From contig NZ_SACL01000001.1 in the NCBI RefSeq assembly GCF_004005855.1, forward strand, positions 806,001 to 870,000: a DNA stretch of 64,000 nucleotides, in the 5' to 3' direction. This document shows, piece after piece, positions 53,601 to 62,460 of this stretch. The position numbers and the translations under genes are program-made. The notes under the pieces are model-generated. The model was not told the DNA's origin. It made no database searches and saw only the letters and a list, made by a program, of their open reading frames with translations. The stretch's first letter is position 1. Every line of letters begins with the position of its first letter. Origin of the DNA: Rhodovarius crocodyli. GTDB taxonomy: Bacteria > Pseudomonadota > Alphaproteobacteria > Acetobacterales > Acetobacteraceae.

Positions 53601-55530
53601 CATCGCGACCGCCACGCCGGTCTATGCCGATACGCTGTCGATCTTCGGCATCACCATCCCCGTCTATACCAACACCGACCTGTATGAGCTGGACCAGACC
53701 CGGCAGGACAGCTTCTTCCTGGACTATGAGAAGTTCCGCACCGTGGCCGGCTCGGGCGACAGCTTCGCCCTGACCACGCACCAGGTTTCGGCCGAGGGCA
53801 ATGACCACGCCAATGTCTTCACCGGCAATGCGCTGGACAACGTCATCAACACCTATGGCGGCAACGACACCATCGACGCGGGCGCGGGCAACGACACCGT
53901 GGATGCCGGTGCGGGCGACGACTACGTGTTCGCGGGCCCTGGCGATGACAGCTTCACGGGCGGCGCGGGCATCGACACCATGGATTACTCCGCCGCGCCC
54001 GGCCCCGTGACCGTCACCCTGGACGGCTTCGGCAATGACGGCTGGGGCGGGCTGGATACGCTCACCGGCTTCGAGAACGCGGTGGGCAGCGCCTTCGACG
54101 ACCTGATGTTCGGCAATATCGACGCCAACCTGTTCCTGGGCGGGGAGGGCGCGGATATCGAGCTGGGAGATCTGGGCAACGACACGCTGTACGGCGGCAA
54201 CGGCAATGACTCGCTCAGCGGCAATGGCGGCGACGACGTGCTGTCTGGCGATGCCGGGGACGACTGGCTGCGCGGCGGCGCGGGCAACGACGTGCTGTAC
54301 GGCGGCGGCGGCACCAACGACATGGCCGGCGGCACGGGCGACGACATCTATGTCGTGACCAGCGCGACCGACACCGTGACCGAGGCGGCCGATGCGGGCA
54401 CCGACACGGCCTATGTCGGCGTGAATGGCTGGGCCGCGCCCGCCAATGTCGAGATCTTCCGCCTGTTCGGCCAGGGCAGCAGCTTCACGGCCGGGGGTTC
54501 GGACGACATCATCGTGGTGAACCCGCTGCTGGTGTCCTCCGTCGATGCGGGCGGGGGCAACGACACCATCTGGGGCGGCGGCGCGCTGGGCCACACGCTG
54601 AACGGCGGCGCGGGCGACGACATCATCCGCGGGCAGGACAGCCCGGCCACCATGATCGGCGGCACCGGCAACGACCAGTTCGTGATCAGCAACCTGGGCG
54701 CCACCATCGTCGAGAACGCCGGTGAGGGCATCGACACCGCCTGGCTGGCCGTCAGCGGCTGGACCAACGCGGCCAATGTGGAGATCGCGCGGCTGGCGGC
54801 CCCCGGCGCCGTGGTGCTGTACGGCAGCGAGGGCGATGAGAACCTGGTGGCCAACTACACCGCCGCCAGCCGGCTGGACGGCAATGGCGGCAACGACACG
54901 CTGTGGGGCAGCCCCTATGCCGACACGCTGAACGGCGGCGCGGGCGACGACATCCTGCGCGGGCAGGGCGGGGCCGACATCATGGCCGGGGGCACCGGCA
55001 ACGACCAGTATGTGGTGTTCGACGCCGGCGCCACCGTCACCGAGCGGCCCGGCGAGGGCTATGACATCGTCTATTTCGCCGGCACCGGCACCTTCTTCAT
55101 CGGCGACAATGTGGAGGAAGCGCGGCTGGTGGCCGACGGCACCGGGCTGACCGGCAATGCGCTGAACAATCTGCTGGTGGGCAACAATGCGGGGCTGGGC
55201 AGCACGCTCTCGGGCGGGGGCGGCGACGACCTGATCTTCGGCACCGCGGCCGCCGATACCTTCACCGGCGGCACCGGCAACGACACGATGTATTCCTATG
55301 GCGGGGCCGACCGCTTCCTGTACGACGCGCCGGGCTGGGGCGTGGACCAGATCGGCGGTTTCTCCGTCGCCGCCGGGGCGAAGCTGCGCTTCCTGGCCGG
55401 CAGCGGCGTCACCGCCTTCGACCAGCTCTCCCTGACCATCGCCGGCGGCAACACCCAGGTGAACCACGGCGGCGACGTCATCCTGGTGTTCGGCGCCACG
55501 CTGACGGCGGGCGATTTCCTGTTCGGCTGA
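50611..55530 (+). CDS. Giant secreted RTX protein with six Ig/cadherin-like repeats
   Basis: About 1639 residues with a TTG start (an upstream ATG at 50488 is less likely). Residues about 30-590 hold six putative Ig (He_PIG/CADG) repeats, each of about 90 residues, with a PGWLSFD..TRSFSGTPP-type core; the fourth is altered (LPAWLHTVD). Residues about 590-1065 form a unique region without a clear match. From about 1066 to the end come RTX nonapeptides (GGNGNDSLSGNGGDD, GGAGDDIIRG) in several blocks, then a typical hydrophobic type-1 secretion tail ending DFLFG. It has no signal peptide. No type-1 secretion genes are adjacent. Likely a calcium-binding adhesin or surface protein. Confidence 0.88.
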   Translation: MSTQAPFLSTPPMDRVLQQSGNYAFRIFNFTDYDTPDLTYTATLGDGGALPGWISFDPALQRFAVSPPDGFLGTLDIRVTASDGTDSASGDFTLQITPANSPPVLVQPLPNRDAVTGEQFDFRLPDGTFADADEPNLFYTATLADGGALPGWLSFNSGTGLFEGTPPNGQTGEYNIVVTATDGIASASGGFHLSVRSSNAAPQASPLPAQAVAEETPWAFTLPANAFTDPDSSGLVYRAALADGMPLPGWLSFDPQTRSFSGTPGRDFTGSLIIAVTADDGSRVATSTFLLTVTNVEDAPRLVIPLHDQVVQEDTDFAFNQYVSHDFIDPDGDALTYTVTLDDGSPLPAWLHTVDLGGVKISFNGTPPQDFNGTLAVRITASDGVLQTSDVFNLVFAPVNDAPVLAVPTPNHRVTPGLAFVLALPAGTFTDVDGPGLTYSATRADGTALPGWLGFDPATRSFSGTPPAGFTGLAVTVTASDGLSSAAETFALATGAPLLLNPLADQTLVQGNPWRYSFAADSFLDLDTASLAYTATLADGSALPGWLHFDAATRSFTGTAPAGWSGHADIRVTASDGTNSASDVFALNQLGDFSFRLSGSAWGLNAPSEVHFRFDPLYYEIGNSWSVGFSEDFSAGPLYGGVSASVGFGYNFQAGLLLDLTLRPDSYDLAADFRITETRSTAAQAINSAPFVIVGAVFEDTSHFNVTAADQAFALHAFAGITASIGALLSASVHGGFRFPSIDLGPFGSISLPDVTASVSLDLPIDFLSIGKIEVANGQITMPSNGIIGGVDVNIQSGDPVYDVHLAQKINDDWGKLSFLAPTGFTINEYELLPATTGNIGAMRVSAVSDPIASASADVDKMVTELVKALHPEIDLEKLFHPRLPFETGIGTIGLGVDNDFSLVGDISLKEEMTFTPSVHYVMTTSYGQTVTGQQGDITQFDTPEGEGSFQVDATYTSVATLTTVISLVGTMHFDISLLAAALDVKIGESPIDITFPIATATPVYADTLSIFGITIPVYTNTDLYELDQTRQDSFFLDYEKFRTVAGSGDSFALTTHQVSAEGNDHANVFTGNALDNVINTYGGNDTIDAGAGNDTVDAGAGDDYVFAGPGDDSFTGGAGIDTMDYSAAPGPVTVTLDGFGNDGWGGLDTLTGFENAVGSAFDDLMFGNIDANLFLGGEGADIELGDLGNDTLYGGNGNDSLSGNGGDDVLSGDAGDDWLRGGAGNDVLYGGGGTNDMAGGTGDDIYVVTSATDTVTEAADAGTDTAYVGVNGWAAPANVEIFRLFGQGSSFTAGGSDDIIVVNPLLVSSVDAGGGNDTIWGGGALGHTLNGGAGDDIIRGQDSPATMIGGTGNDQFVISNLGATIVENAGEGIDTAWLAVSGWTNAANVEIARLAAPGAVVLYGSEGDENLVANYTAASRLDGNGGNDTLWGSPYADTLNGGAGDDILRGQGGADIMAGGTGNDQYVVFDAGATVTERPGEGYDIVYFAGTGTFFIGDNVEEARLVADGTGLTGNALNNLLVGNNAGLGSTLSGGGGDDLIFGTAAADTFTGGTGNDTMYSYGGADRFLYDAPGWGVDQIGGFSVAAGAKLRFLAGSGVTAFDQLSLTIAGGNTQVNHGGDVILVFGATLTAGDFLFG

Positions 55531-55603
55531 GGCAGGGCGGCGCGCCTGGAGCGCAGCCTCAACCACTCCCGCCTTCAGGTGTTTCACACACAGAGACCAT
55601 CCA

Positions 55604-55807
55604 ATGAGAGGTGATGCCGTGACCGCGCCGGAGTTCCAGCAAGACAAGTCGAAGCGCAGGGGCGTGGCCGGCCGGCCGGCTCAGGCCCTCGACCGCTGGA
55701 TCGCAGCCGCGCTGCACGACCGTCACGACACCCCCCTGGGCCCGATGGGTGACGATCTGCGGGCGGTGCTGGCCGAACACTTCCCCGAGACCCCGCCCGA
55801 ACGATAG
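55604..55807 (+). CDS. Small hypothetical protein
   Basis: A 67-residue basic ORF starting MRGDAVTAPEFQQDKSKRRG. The C-terminal half PAQALDRWIAAALHDRHDTPLGP has a helical amphipathic look. It follows the RTX gene by 73 bp on the same strand. The codon use is like its neighbours, but I do not recognise a family and cannot exclude a chance ORF. Confidence 0.4.
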   Translation: MRGDAVTAPEFQQDKSKRRGVAGRPAQALDRWIAAALHDRHDTPLGPMGDDLRAVLAEHFPETPPER

Positions 55808-55852
55808 GGCGCGGCGGTTGACCGCTGCCCCTCCCGGTGAGGATCATTCAGC

Positions 55853-58510
55853 ATGGATGATCTCACGCTTTTGGTGCTGGCCCCGGTTGTTCTGTTCGTC
55901 GGGTGGCTGCTGGGCATATCCGGCTGGCGCCAGGCGCGCCGCGCCCGGCGCGACATCGCGCAGCTGCGGGCGGCTCTGGTCGCCGCGGGCATCCCGATCC
56001 CGGATGGCGTAACGGCACCCCACGCCGCACCGTCGGCACCCCCTCCCGAGCCGGTCTTCGCGAGCCCGTGGGAACAGCAACCCCCGGCGCCTGCCGAAGC
56101 CCCCACCGAAGCGACCGATCCGCCCCAGCCCGCGCCCGAGCCCGAGCCCGCCGCGCCCGCCCGCGCCCGCCCGGGCCTGGAGGAACTGCTGACCCTGCGC
56201 TGGGGCACCTGGCTGGGCGCGGCGGTGCTGCTGCTGGGCGGGGTGTTCCTGCTGCGCACCGCCGTCGAGGAAGGGTGGCTGGGCCCGGTGGCGCGCTGCG
56301 CCATGGCGGCGGCGCTGGCCCTGGCGATGATCGTCGTGGCGGAATGGCTGGTCCGACGGCCTGTTCCCGAACGCCCGAACATTCCGTGGCCCGACCAGGC
56401 GCCCGCCGCGCTGGTGGCGGGCGGCGTGGCGCTGCTGTTCGGCGCGGCCTATGCGGCCGCCATCATGTATGCGCTGGTGCCGCCCGTGATCGGCTTCGCG
56501 CTGCTGGCGGCGGCCGCGCTGGCGGGCCTGGCCCTGGCGCTGCGGCATGGGCCGCTGGTCGCGGCGGTGGGCATCGCCGGCGCCTATCTGACCCCCGCGC
56601 TGGTCGAAACCGAAGACCCGTCCCTGCCGGGCCTGTTCGCCTATCTGTTGCTGGTTACGGCGGCGGCACTGGCGGTGGTGCGGCAGGTGGGCGCGGTGTG
56701 GCTGGGCTGGGTCGCGATCCTGGCGGCCGCGGCCTGGACCGTGGTGGGCGGGATCATGGCGCAGGGCCCGGCCGATGCCTGGCCGCCGGCCCTGTTCATC
56801 CCGGCCGCCGCCGCGCTGCACCTGGCCCTGCTGCCCGGCGCCGCCCTGGAAGGGCCGGTGGGCCGGCGCCTGGCCTGGGTGCCCTTCGCCGTGCTGGCGG
56901 GCGCGGGGCTGATGCTGCTGGCGATCGGAACGGTGACCGCGCCGGCCACCGCGCTGCTGCTGCTGACGCCGGTGGCCGTGGCCAAGGGCGCGCTGGAACC
57001 CCGGATGGACCGCCTGCCCTGGCTGGCGGCCCTCGCCGGCCTGTTGCTGCTGCTGGCCTGGCCCATCGGCAGCTGGAGCACCGGCGCCGAGGCCCTGACC
57101 ATCGAGGGCGCGGTGGCCGGGATCATCCCCGCCCAGGCCTGGGCGCCCGAGGCATTGCAGGGTTTCCTCCTTGCGGCGCTGATCCTGGCGGGCATGCATG
57201 CGGCCGCGGGGATGTGGCTGGAACGCCGCCGGCCGCATGGCGAACGCTGGGCGGCCCTGCCGGCGGCGGTGCCCGTGCTCGCGCTGCTGGTCGGCTTCGC
57301 GCGGGTGCGGGGCTTCACCCTGGATGGCGGCTGGGCGGCGGTGGCGCTGGGGCTGGCGGCCGCACTCGTCGGGCTGGCGGCGCTGGCCCGGCGTGAGGCC
57401 GCGCCGCAGCGCGCCGGCGTGCATGCGGCGGGTGCCGTGGCGGCGCTGGCGCTGGGGGCCGCCATGCTGCTGTCCGACCAGTGGCTGACGCTGGCGGTCG
57501 CGCTGTTCCTGCCGCCGCTGGCCTGGATCGAGGCCCGGGCCGAGCTGCCCGCCCTGCGCAAGGTGGCGCTGGCGGTCGCCGCCGTGGTGCTGGCGCGCCT
57601 GCTGCTGAACGAACAGGTGGCGCATTACGCGCTGGGCAGCATGCCGGTGCTGAACGGGCTGATCCCGGCCTATGGCGTGCCTGCCGCCGCCTTCGCGCTG
57701 ACGGCGGTGCTGTTCCGCCGGCGCGGGGATGACCTGGCCGTGGCGGTGCTGGAGGCCGGGGCCATCGCCTTCACCACCGCGCTGCTGATGCTGCAGGTCC
57801 GCCACGCGCTGACCGGCGGCGTGCTGGAGGACGGTGCCTCCGGCTGGCCCTTCCGGGAGCCCGCCTGGCAGCTGTGTGCGCTGTCGGTGATGGCGGCGTT
57901 CCTGCGCCTGGCGAACCGCCGGCTGGGCGACCGGCCGGTGCTGCGCTGGGGCTGGCGGCTGCACCAGATCGGCGCGCTGGCGCTGGGCACGATGCTGCTG
58001 CTGGCCAGCCCCGCCATGGATCCCTATGCGCTGGTGGCGCGCACCCCGGTGCTGAATGAGCTGCTGCTGGCCTATGCGGTGCCCGCGCTGTTCGCCGCGC
58101 TGGCGATGCGCGCGCCGGAGGCCGGCTGGCTGCCCGGCTTCCGCCAGGCGCTCGGCACCTATGCCATCGTCGCCGTCTTCGCCTGGGTGACGCTGGAGGT
58201 GCGCCACATCTTCAACCCCAAGGCCATGGCCCTGTATCTCGCCTATCCGGGTGAGGCCGAGCTCTATGCCTATTCCGGGGCCTGGCTGGTGCTGGCGGGC
58301 TGCCTGCTGGCGCTGGGCATCCGCCAGGGCGTGCCGGCGCTGCGGCGGGCAGCGCTCGGGGTCATGGCGGTCACGGTGGGCAAGGCCTTCCTGATCGACA
58401 TGGACGGGCTGGTGGGGCTGTGGCGCGCGCTGAGCTTCTTCGGGCTGGGCCTGGCGCTGATCGCGCTGGGGTGGGTGTACCGGCGCTTCGTGGTGGTGCC
58501 GAAAAGCTAG
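55853..58510 (+). CDS. DUF2339 domain polytopic membrane protein
   Basis: An 885-residue inner-membrane protein of the DUF2339 family. It starts with a helix, then a Pro/Ala/Glu-rich linker (residues about 50-105), then LRWGTWLGAAVLLLGGVFLLRTAVEEGWLGP, the family opening. More than twenty hydrophobic segments follow to the end. The C-terminal part has FLIDMDGLVGLWRALSFFGLGLALIALGWVYRRF. Function is unknown; it is tail to tail with the NTF2-like gene (4-bp overlap). Confidence 0.9.
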   Translation: MDDLTLLVLAPVVLFVGWLLGISGWRQARRARRDIAQLRAALVAAGIPIPDGVTAPHAAPSAPPPEPVFASPWEQQPPAPAEAPTEATDPPQPAPEPEPAAPARARPGLEELLTLRWGTWLGAAVLLLGGVFLLRTAVEEGWLGPVARCAMAAALALAMIVVAEWLVRRPVPERPNIPWPDQAPAALVAGGVALLFGAAYAAAIMYALVPPVIGFALLAAAALAGLALALRHGPLVAAVGIAGAYLTPALVETEDPSLPGLFAYLLLVTAAALAVVRQVGAVWLGWVAILAAAAWTVVGGIMAQGPADAWPPALFIPAAAALHLALLPGAALEGPVGRRLAWVPFAVLAGAGLMLLAIGTVTAPATALLLLTPVAVAKGALEPRMDRLPWLAALAGLLLLLAWPIGSWSTGAEALTIEGAVAGIIPAQAWAPEALQGFLLAALILAGMHAAAGMWLERRRPHGERWAALPAAVPVLALLVGFARVRGFTLDGGWAAVALGLAAALVGLAALARREAAPQRAGVHAAGAVAALALGAAMLLSDQWLTLAVALFLPPLAWIEARAELPALRKVALAVAAVVLARLLLNEQVAHYALGSMPVLNGLIPAYGVPAAAFALTAVLFRRRGDDLAVAVLEAGAIAFTTALLMLQVRHALTGGVLEDGASGWPFREPAWQLCALSVMAAFLRLANRRLGDRPVLRWGWRLHQIGALALGTMLLLASPAMDPYALVARTPVLNELLLAYAVPALFAALAMRAPEAGWLPGFRQALGTYAIVAVFAWVTLEVRHIFNPKAMALYLAYPGEAELYAYSGAWLVLAGCLLALGIRQGVPALRRAALGVMAVTVGKAFLIDMDGLVGLWRALSFFGLGLALIALGWVYRRFVVVPKS

Positions 58511-58902
58511 GCCAGGGTCAGGTACAGCTCTGCCTCGATCTGCCAGGCGGTGCCGATCCGGCGCCACTTGGCGGTATAGGCGCCGGATGACTGGACCTGC
58601 CCCGCCACCGCCCCCTGCAAAGCCCATTGCCAGGCGCCATGCTCGAAGGCGATGGGCTCGACCGGCGACAGCGTGATGGTCTGCGGCGTGCGGGTGTAGA
58701 TGGTGCGCGGGCTGGCCGCGAATTCGCGCTTCCAGGCGGCCAGCTGGGCCTTGCGCCCGGACAGCACGCCGCTGTCCGTGCCCGTCACCAGGATGGCGCC
58801 CGGGGTCAGCAGCGGGCCGATGGCGGCAAGGTCGCCCTCGGCCAGCGCGCGGTTGAAGGCGGCGCGTTGCATGCGGATCTCAAGCTCATGCGCGGCCTGC
58901 AT
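58507..58902 (-). CDS. NTF2-like/SnoaL-type small protein (DUF4440-like)
   Basis: A 131-residue protein with an N-terminal helix (ELEIRMQRAAFNRALAEGDL) and a curved sheet, with TDSGVLSGRKAQLAAWKREFA and WQWALQGAVAGQVQSSGAYTAKWRRIGTAWQIEAELYL, the DUF4440 pattern. Relatives bind small ligands or act as isomerase-like domains. Its ATG overlaps the amidohydrolase stop (TGATG), so it is the last gene of the flavin monooxygenase operon. Confidence 0.8.
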   Translation of the reverse strand: MQAAHELEIRMQRAAFNRALAEGDLAAIGPLLTPGAILVTGTDSGVLSGRKAQLAAWKREFAASPRTIYTRTPQTITLSPVEPIAFEHGAWQWALQGAVAGQVQSSGAYTAKWRRIGTAWQIEAELYLTLA

Positions 58903-59744
58903 CAGGCCGGCGACCAGCGATACAGGCGCTGGGCGTTGCCGCCCATCAGCGCCGCGCGTTCCTCGGCCGAGAAGCGCGGGTTGTCGCGGAAGGCCGCCAC
59001 CCCTTGGGCATAGGTCAGCAGGGCCACCGCCCGCGTCCAGTCCGTGCCCCACAGGCAGCGTCCGATGCCGTAGGCGTCGATGATGCGGCCCACCGGGCCC
59101 CAGATGTCGTCGAAGGGCGCGCCCTGCGCGGACAGGGTACAGGCGCCGGTCAGCTTGATGGCCACATTCGGCGCCTGGGCCAGCGCCAGCACGGCCGGAA
59201 GGTCCGCCCACGGGTCCGGCTGCAAGGGCGGATGGAAGGGCTGGCTGATGCCCAGATGGTCCACCACGATCTGCGTATCCGGATAGCGCGCGGCGAGGTC
59301 GGCGACCTGCCCCAGCCGGCCATAGGCCAGCAGGTTCACCGGCATGCCCTGCCGCCCCGCTGCCGACAGGATGCGCCCGATGCCGGGGTCCGCCGGATCA
59401 CGCGAGACATCGTCGCGCATCATCAGCCGCACGGCCACGGTGCCGGGCAGGGCCGCCCAGTCCGCGATGACCTCCGCCACCGCCGGGTCCGCCGCATCCA
59501 CGGGCTTGATCAGCCCGAAGCGGCCGGGGAAGCGACGATGCGCCTCGATCGCGTAGCTGGCGTCGTAGCGGTACATCAGGTGCACCGAGACCAGCAGCGC
59601 GCCGTCCACGCCCACGGCGTCCATGGCGGCGACCTGGTCCTCGGCGGTTACCTCCGGCGGGCCGGCCAGCGCGTCCACCCAGGGGCGGCCGGGGTGGTTG
59701 CGCTCATAGACATGGACCTGCGCGTCGATGACCGGCGTGCGCAT
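58902..59744 (-). CDS. Amidohydrolase family protein (Amidohydro_2, metal-dependent hydrolase)
   Basis: A 280-residue TIM-barrel hydrolase. The N-terminus RTPVIDAQVHVYERN shows the family strand; the first of the usual HxH His is a Gln (DAQVH). Later strands have IVVDHLGISQPFHPP and RCLWGTDWTRA, with the conserved Asp. This is the 2-pyrone-4,6-dicarboxylate-lactonase-like group (lactone, amide or carboxylate substrates). It starts 3 bp after the flavin monooxygenase stop, so it probably acts on its product. Confidence 0.87.
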   Translation of the reverse strand: MRTPVIDAQVHVYERNHPGRPWVDALAGPPEVTAEDQVAAMDAVGVDGALLVSVHLMYRYDASYAIEAHRRFPGRFGLIKPVDAADPAVAEVIADWAALPGTVAVRLMMRDDVSRDPADPGIGRILSAAGRQGMPVNLLAYGRLGQVADLAARYPDTQIVVDHLGISQPFHPPLQPDPWADLPAVLALAQAPNVAIKLTGACTLSAQGAPFDDIWGPVGRIIDAYGIGRCLWGTDWTRAVALLTYAQGVAAFRDNPRFSAEERAALMGGNAQRLYRWSPA

Positions 59745-59747
59745 GGC

Positions 59748-61097
59748 TTATTCCGCCGCCGCCGCCCGGCGCCGCGCCGGGTGCTCGGGGCGCGGCAGGC
59801 CCAGATTCTCGCGCAGCGTCTTGCCCTCATATTCCGTGTGGAACACGCCGCGCCGCTGCAGCGCGGGGATCAGCTTTTCGAAGATGTCGCGCACCGGGCC
59901 GGGGAAGTAGGGCGGCAGGATGTTCCAGCCGTCGCAGCCATGGCCCAGGAACCATTCCGTCATCTCATCCGCGATGCTCTCGGGCGTGCCGACGATGACG
60001 TGGTGGCCCGAGGCGCTGCGCTGGTTGATCAGCTGGCGGATGGTCAGGCCCTGGTTCGCGGCCAGCTGCCGCGCCAGCTTGGCGTGTTCCGACTTCAGGC
60101 TGTTGGTGTCGGCGTTCAGCGCGGGCACCGGCGCGTCGAGGTCATAGCCCGACAGGTCCCCGAAGGAGGGATACAGCGCGGCGAGGCCCAGCTGCGGGTG
60201 GATCAGCTCCTGCAACTGCTCCTGCAGGTCACGGGCCTCCTGCATCGTGTCGGCCATGATGGGCATCATGCCCGGCATGATCAGCGAATGCTCCGGCCGG
60301 CGGCCATGGGCCACCACCTTCTCCTTCACGCCGGCGTAGAAGGCCTGCGCCTCCGGCAGCGACTTCTGCATCGTGTAGACGAGTTCGGCGATGCGCCCCG
60401 CCAGGTCCTGGCCCGGCCCGGACGAGCCCGCCTGCACGATGACCGGATAGCCCTGGATGGGACGGCGCGCGTTCAGCGGCCCGCGCACCTTGAAATGCTC
60501 ACCCTTGTGGTCGGGCACATGGATCTTGGCGGGGTCGAAATACTGGCCCGTCGCCTGGTTGCGGATGAAGGCGTCGTCCTCGTAGCTGTCCCACAGGCCG
60601 AACACGACATCGACGAATTCCTGCGCCCGGCGATAGCGCGCGCCGTGCTCCATGTGCTTGTCGCGGTTGTAGTTCAGCGCCTCCTGCTCGGACCACGACG
60701 TCACGACGTTCCAGCCCACCCGCCCCTCGCTGATATGGTCCAGCGAGGCGAACAGGCGGGCCACGGTGAAGGGCTCGTAATAGGTGGTGGAGACGGTGGC
60801 GATGTAGCCCATGTGCTCCGTCACGGCCGACAGCGCCGAGAGCAGGGTCATCGGCTCGAACACATCGATCCGGCTGTCGTAGCTCAGCTGGGTGTCGTCC
60901 TTGGCGGAGCTGCGCACCGCCATGCCGTCGGCCCAGAACATCAGGTGGAACTTGGCGCGCTCGGCTTCCTTGGCCAGCGTCTTCCACATGCCGATGTCCA
61001 TGGCGGACCCCAGCAGCGAGTCGGGCATGCGCCAGCCGCCGCCATGCGCGCCGTTGGCCACCAGGTTGAGGCCGAGCTTCATGGAACGACTGGTCAT
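59748..61097 (-). CDS. LLM-class flavin-dependent monooxygenase (NtaA/SnaA/DszA family) 1
   Basis: A 449-residue bacterial luciferase-fold monooxygenase. MKLGLNLVANGAHGGGWRMPD at the start, DVFEPMTLLSALSAVTEHMGYIATVSTTYYEPFTVARLFASLDHISEGRVGWNVVTSW in the FMN site, and DHKGEHFKVRGPLN as the family insert. This group includes nitrilotriacetate monooxygenase and dibenzothiophene-sulfone (DszA) and pristinamycin (SnaA) enzymes, which use reduced FMN from a reductase partner that is not encoded nearby. It is separated by 4 bp from its paralogue upstream and 3 bp from the amidohydrolase. Confidence 0.88.
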   Translation of the reverse strand: MTSRSMKLGLNLVANGAHGGGWRMPDSLLGSAMDIGMWKTLAKEAERAKFHLMFWADGMAVRSSAKDDTQLSYDSRIDVFEPMTLLSALSAVTEHMGYIATVSTTYYEPFTVARLFASLDHISEGRVGWNVVTSWSEQEALNYNRDKHMEHGARYRRAQEFVDVVFGLWDSYEDDAFIRNQATGQYFDPAKIHVPDHKGEHFKVRGPLNARRPIQGYPVIVQAGSSGPGQDLAGRIAELVYTMQKSLPEAQAFYAGVKEKVVAHGRRPEHSLIMPGMMPIMADTMQEARDLQEQLQELIHPQLGLAALYPSFGDLSGYDLDAPVPALNADTNSLKSEHAKLARQLAANQGLTIRQLINQRSASGHHVIVGTPESIADEMTEWFLGHGCDGWNILPPYFPGPVRDIFEKLIPALQRRGVFHTEYEGKTLRENLGLPRPEHPARRRAAAAE

Positions 61098-61101
61098 CAG
61101 C

Positions 61102-62460
61102 TTACTCCGCGGCTTTCGAATGGGCGGCGCGCTCGGCCGCCCAGCGGTTCCGGGGCATCTTCAGCCCCAGGTTCTCGCGCAGCGTAGCGCCCTCGTAAGC
61201 CTTGCGGAACAGGCCGCGCCGCTGCAGCTCGGGCGTGATGTACTGCACGAAATCATCGACGCAGCCGGGCAGATAGGGCGGCAGCACGTTGAAGCCGTCG
61301 CAGGCGCCGGCCTCGTACCATTCCTGCATGCCGTCCGCGATGTCGGCGGCGGTGCCGATCAGGTAGAAGCCGCCGCCCACGATCTGCGTATACAGCTGGC
61401 GGATGGTCAGGTTGCCGTCGCGGGCGCGCTTCATCACGCGCTCCGTGGCGCTGCGCACCTGGGCCTCGCGCTGGGGCTCCGGCACCGGGCCGTCGATGTC
61501 GAAGCCCGACAGATCGCCGAGCGCGGCATAGACGCGGGCGAGGCCCACCAGCGGGTCCGTCAGCTCCTGCAACCGGTCGAACTTGGCCTGGGCCTCGGCG
61601 CGGGTGGCGGCCACGATGGTGCGCACGCCGGGCATGATCTTCAGCTCATCCGGGTCGCGGCCGTATTTGGCCATGCGCGCCTTCACGTCGTCGTAATAGG
61701 CCTTGGAGGCCTGCACGGAATCGGCGGCCGCATAGACCACATCGGCGGTCTCGGCCGCGATCTCGCGCCCCTGCTCCGACGCGCCGGCCTGCACCAGGAT
61801 GGGCCGGCCCTGCGGCATGCCCGCCACGTTCAGCGGGCCGCGCACCTGGAAATGCTTCCCCTTGTGGTTCAGCAGGTGCATGCGGTCCTCGTGGTAGAAC
61901 AGCCCGCCTTCCTTGTCATAGGCGAAGGCGTCAGGCTCCCAGCAATCCCACAGGCCCTTCACCACCTCGACGAATTCCGCCGCGCGCTCATAGCGCGTGT
62001 CGTATTCCAGGTGTTCCTCGCGGTTGAAGTTCTTGGCCTCCGCCTCCGACCACGACGTGACGATGTTCCACCCCGCGCGCCCGCCGCTGATCAGGTCCAG
62101 CGTCGCGAACTTGCGGGCGATATGATACGGCTCGTTGTAGGTGGTGCTGGCCGTGGTCACGAGGCCAATGTGCTTGGTCAGCACCGACAGCGCCGGCAGC
62201 AGCGTCATCGGCTCCATCTCCACCAGCTCATAGCCGGACCGCGCCAGGGAGCCGCGCGGCTCGTCGCGTTCGCGCAGGCCGATGCCGTCCGCGAAGAAAA
62301 TCATGTCGAACAGGCCCTGCTCGGCCATCTTCGCGTTGTGCGCGTAATGCTCGAAGCGCAGCGTGCCGTCCGAAGGCACGTCCGGGTGCCGCCAGGCGGC
62401 GGGGTGGTAGCCAAGCCCGCGCATCGACATGCCGAGCTTCATCATTCCTTGCCGAGCCAT
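61102..62460 (-). CDS. LLM-class flavin-dependent monooxygenase (NtaA/SnaA/DszA family) 2
   Basis: A 452-residue paralogue of the previous enzyme. MMKLGMSMRGLGYHPAAWRHPD opens the fold, with ALSVLTKHIGLVTTASTTYNEPYHIARKFATLDLISGGRAGWNIVTSWSEAEAKNFN as FMN site. The start ATG 62460 has TGAGGATG at good distance; a second start at 62445 is possible. It heads the operon (two monooxygenases, amidohydrolase, NTF2-like). The upstream gap holds a hairpin array. Confidence 0.87.
   Translation of the reverse strand: MARQGMMKLGMSMRGLGYHPAAWRHPDVPSDGTLRFEHYAHNAKMAEQGLFDMIFFADGIGLRERDEPRGSLARSGYELVEMEPMTLLPALSVLTKHIGLVTTASTTYNEPYHIARKFATLDLISGGRAGWNIVTSWSEAEAKNFNREEHLEYDTRYERAAEFVEVVKGLWDCWEPDAFAYDKEGGLFYHEDRMHLLNHKGKHFQVRGPLNVAGMPQGRPILVQAGASEQGREIAAETADVVYAAADSVQASKAYYDDVKARMAKYGRDPDELKIMPGVRTIVAATRAEAQAKFDRLQELTDPLVGLARVYAALGDLSGFDIDGPVPEPQREAQVRSATERVMKRARDGNLTIRQLYTQIVGGGFYLIGTAADIADGMQEWYEAGACDGFNVLPPYLPGCVDDFVQYITPELQRRGLFRKAYEGATLRENLGLKMPRNRWAAERAAHSKAAE

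Noticed and set aside
50806-55647. Long open frame on the minus strand (over 1600 codons) opposite the RTX gene
   Set aside because: It is rich in His, Ala, Gln and Arg in the manner of antisense frames in high-GC genes, shares no family motif, and covers a well-supported gene on the other strand.
55844-58627. Open frame of over 900 codons on the minus strand opposite the DUF2339 gene
   Set aside because: Antisense of a Leu/Ala-rich membrane protein, giving a Gln/Arg/His-rich product without motifs.
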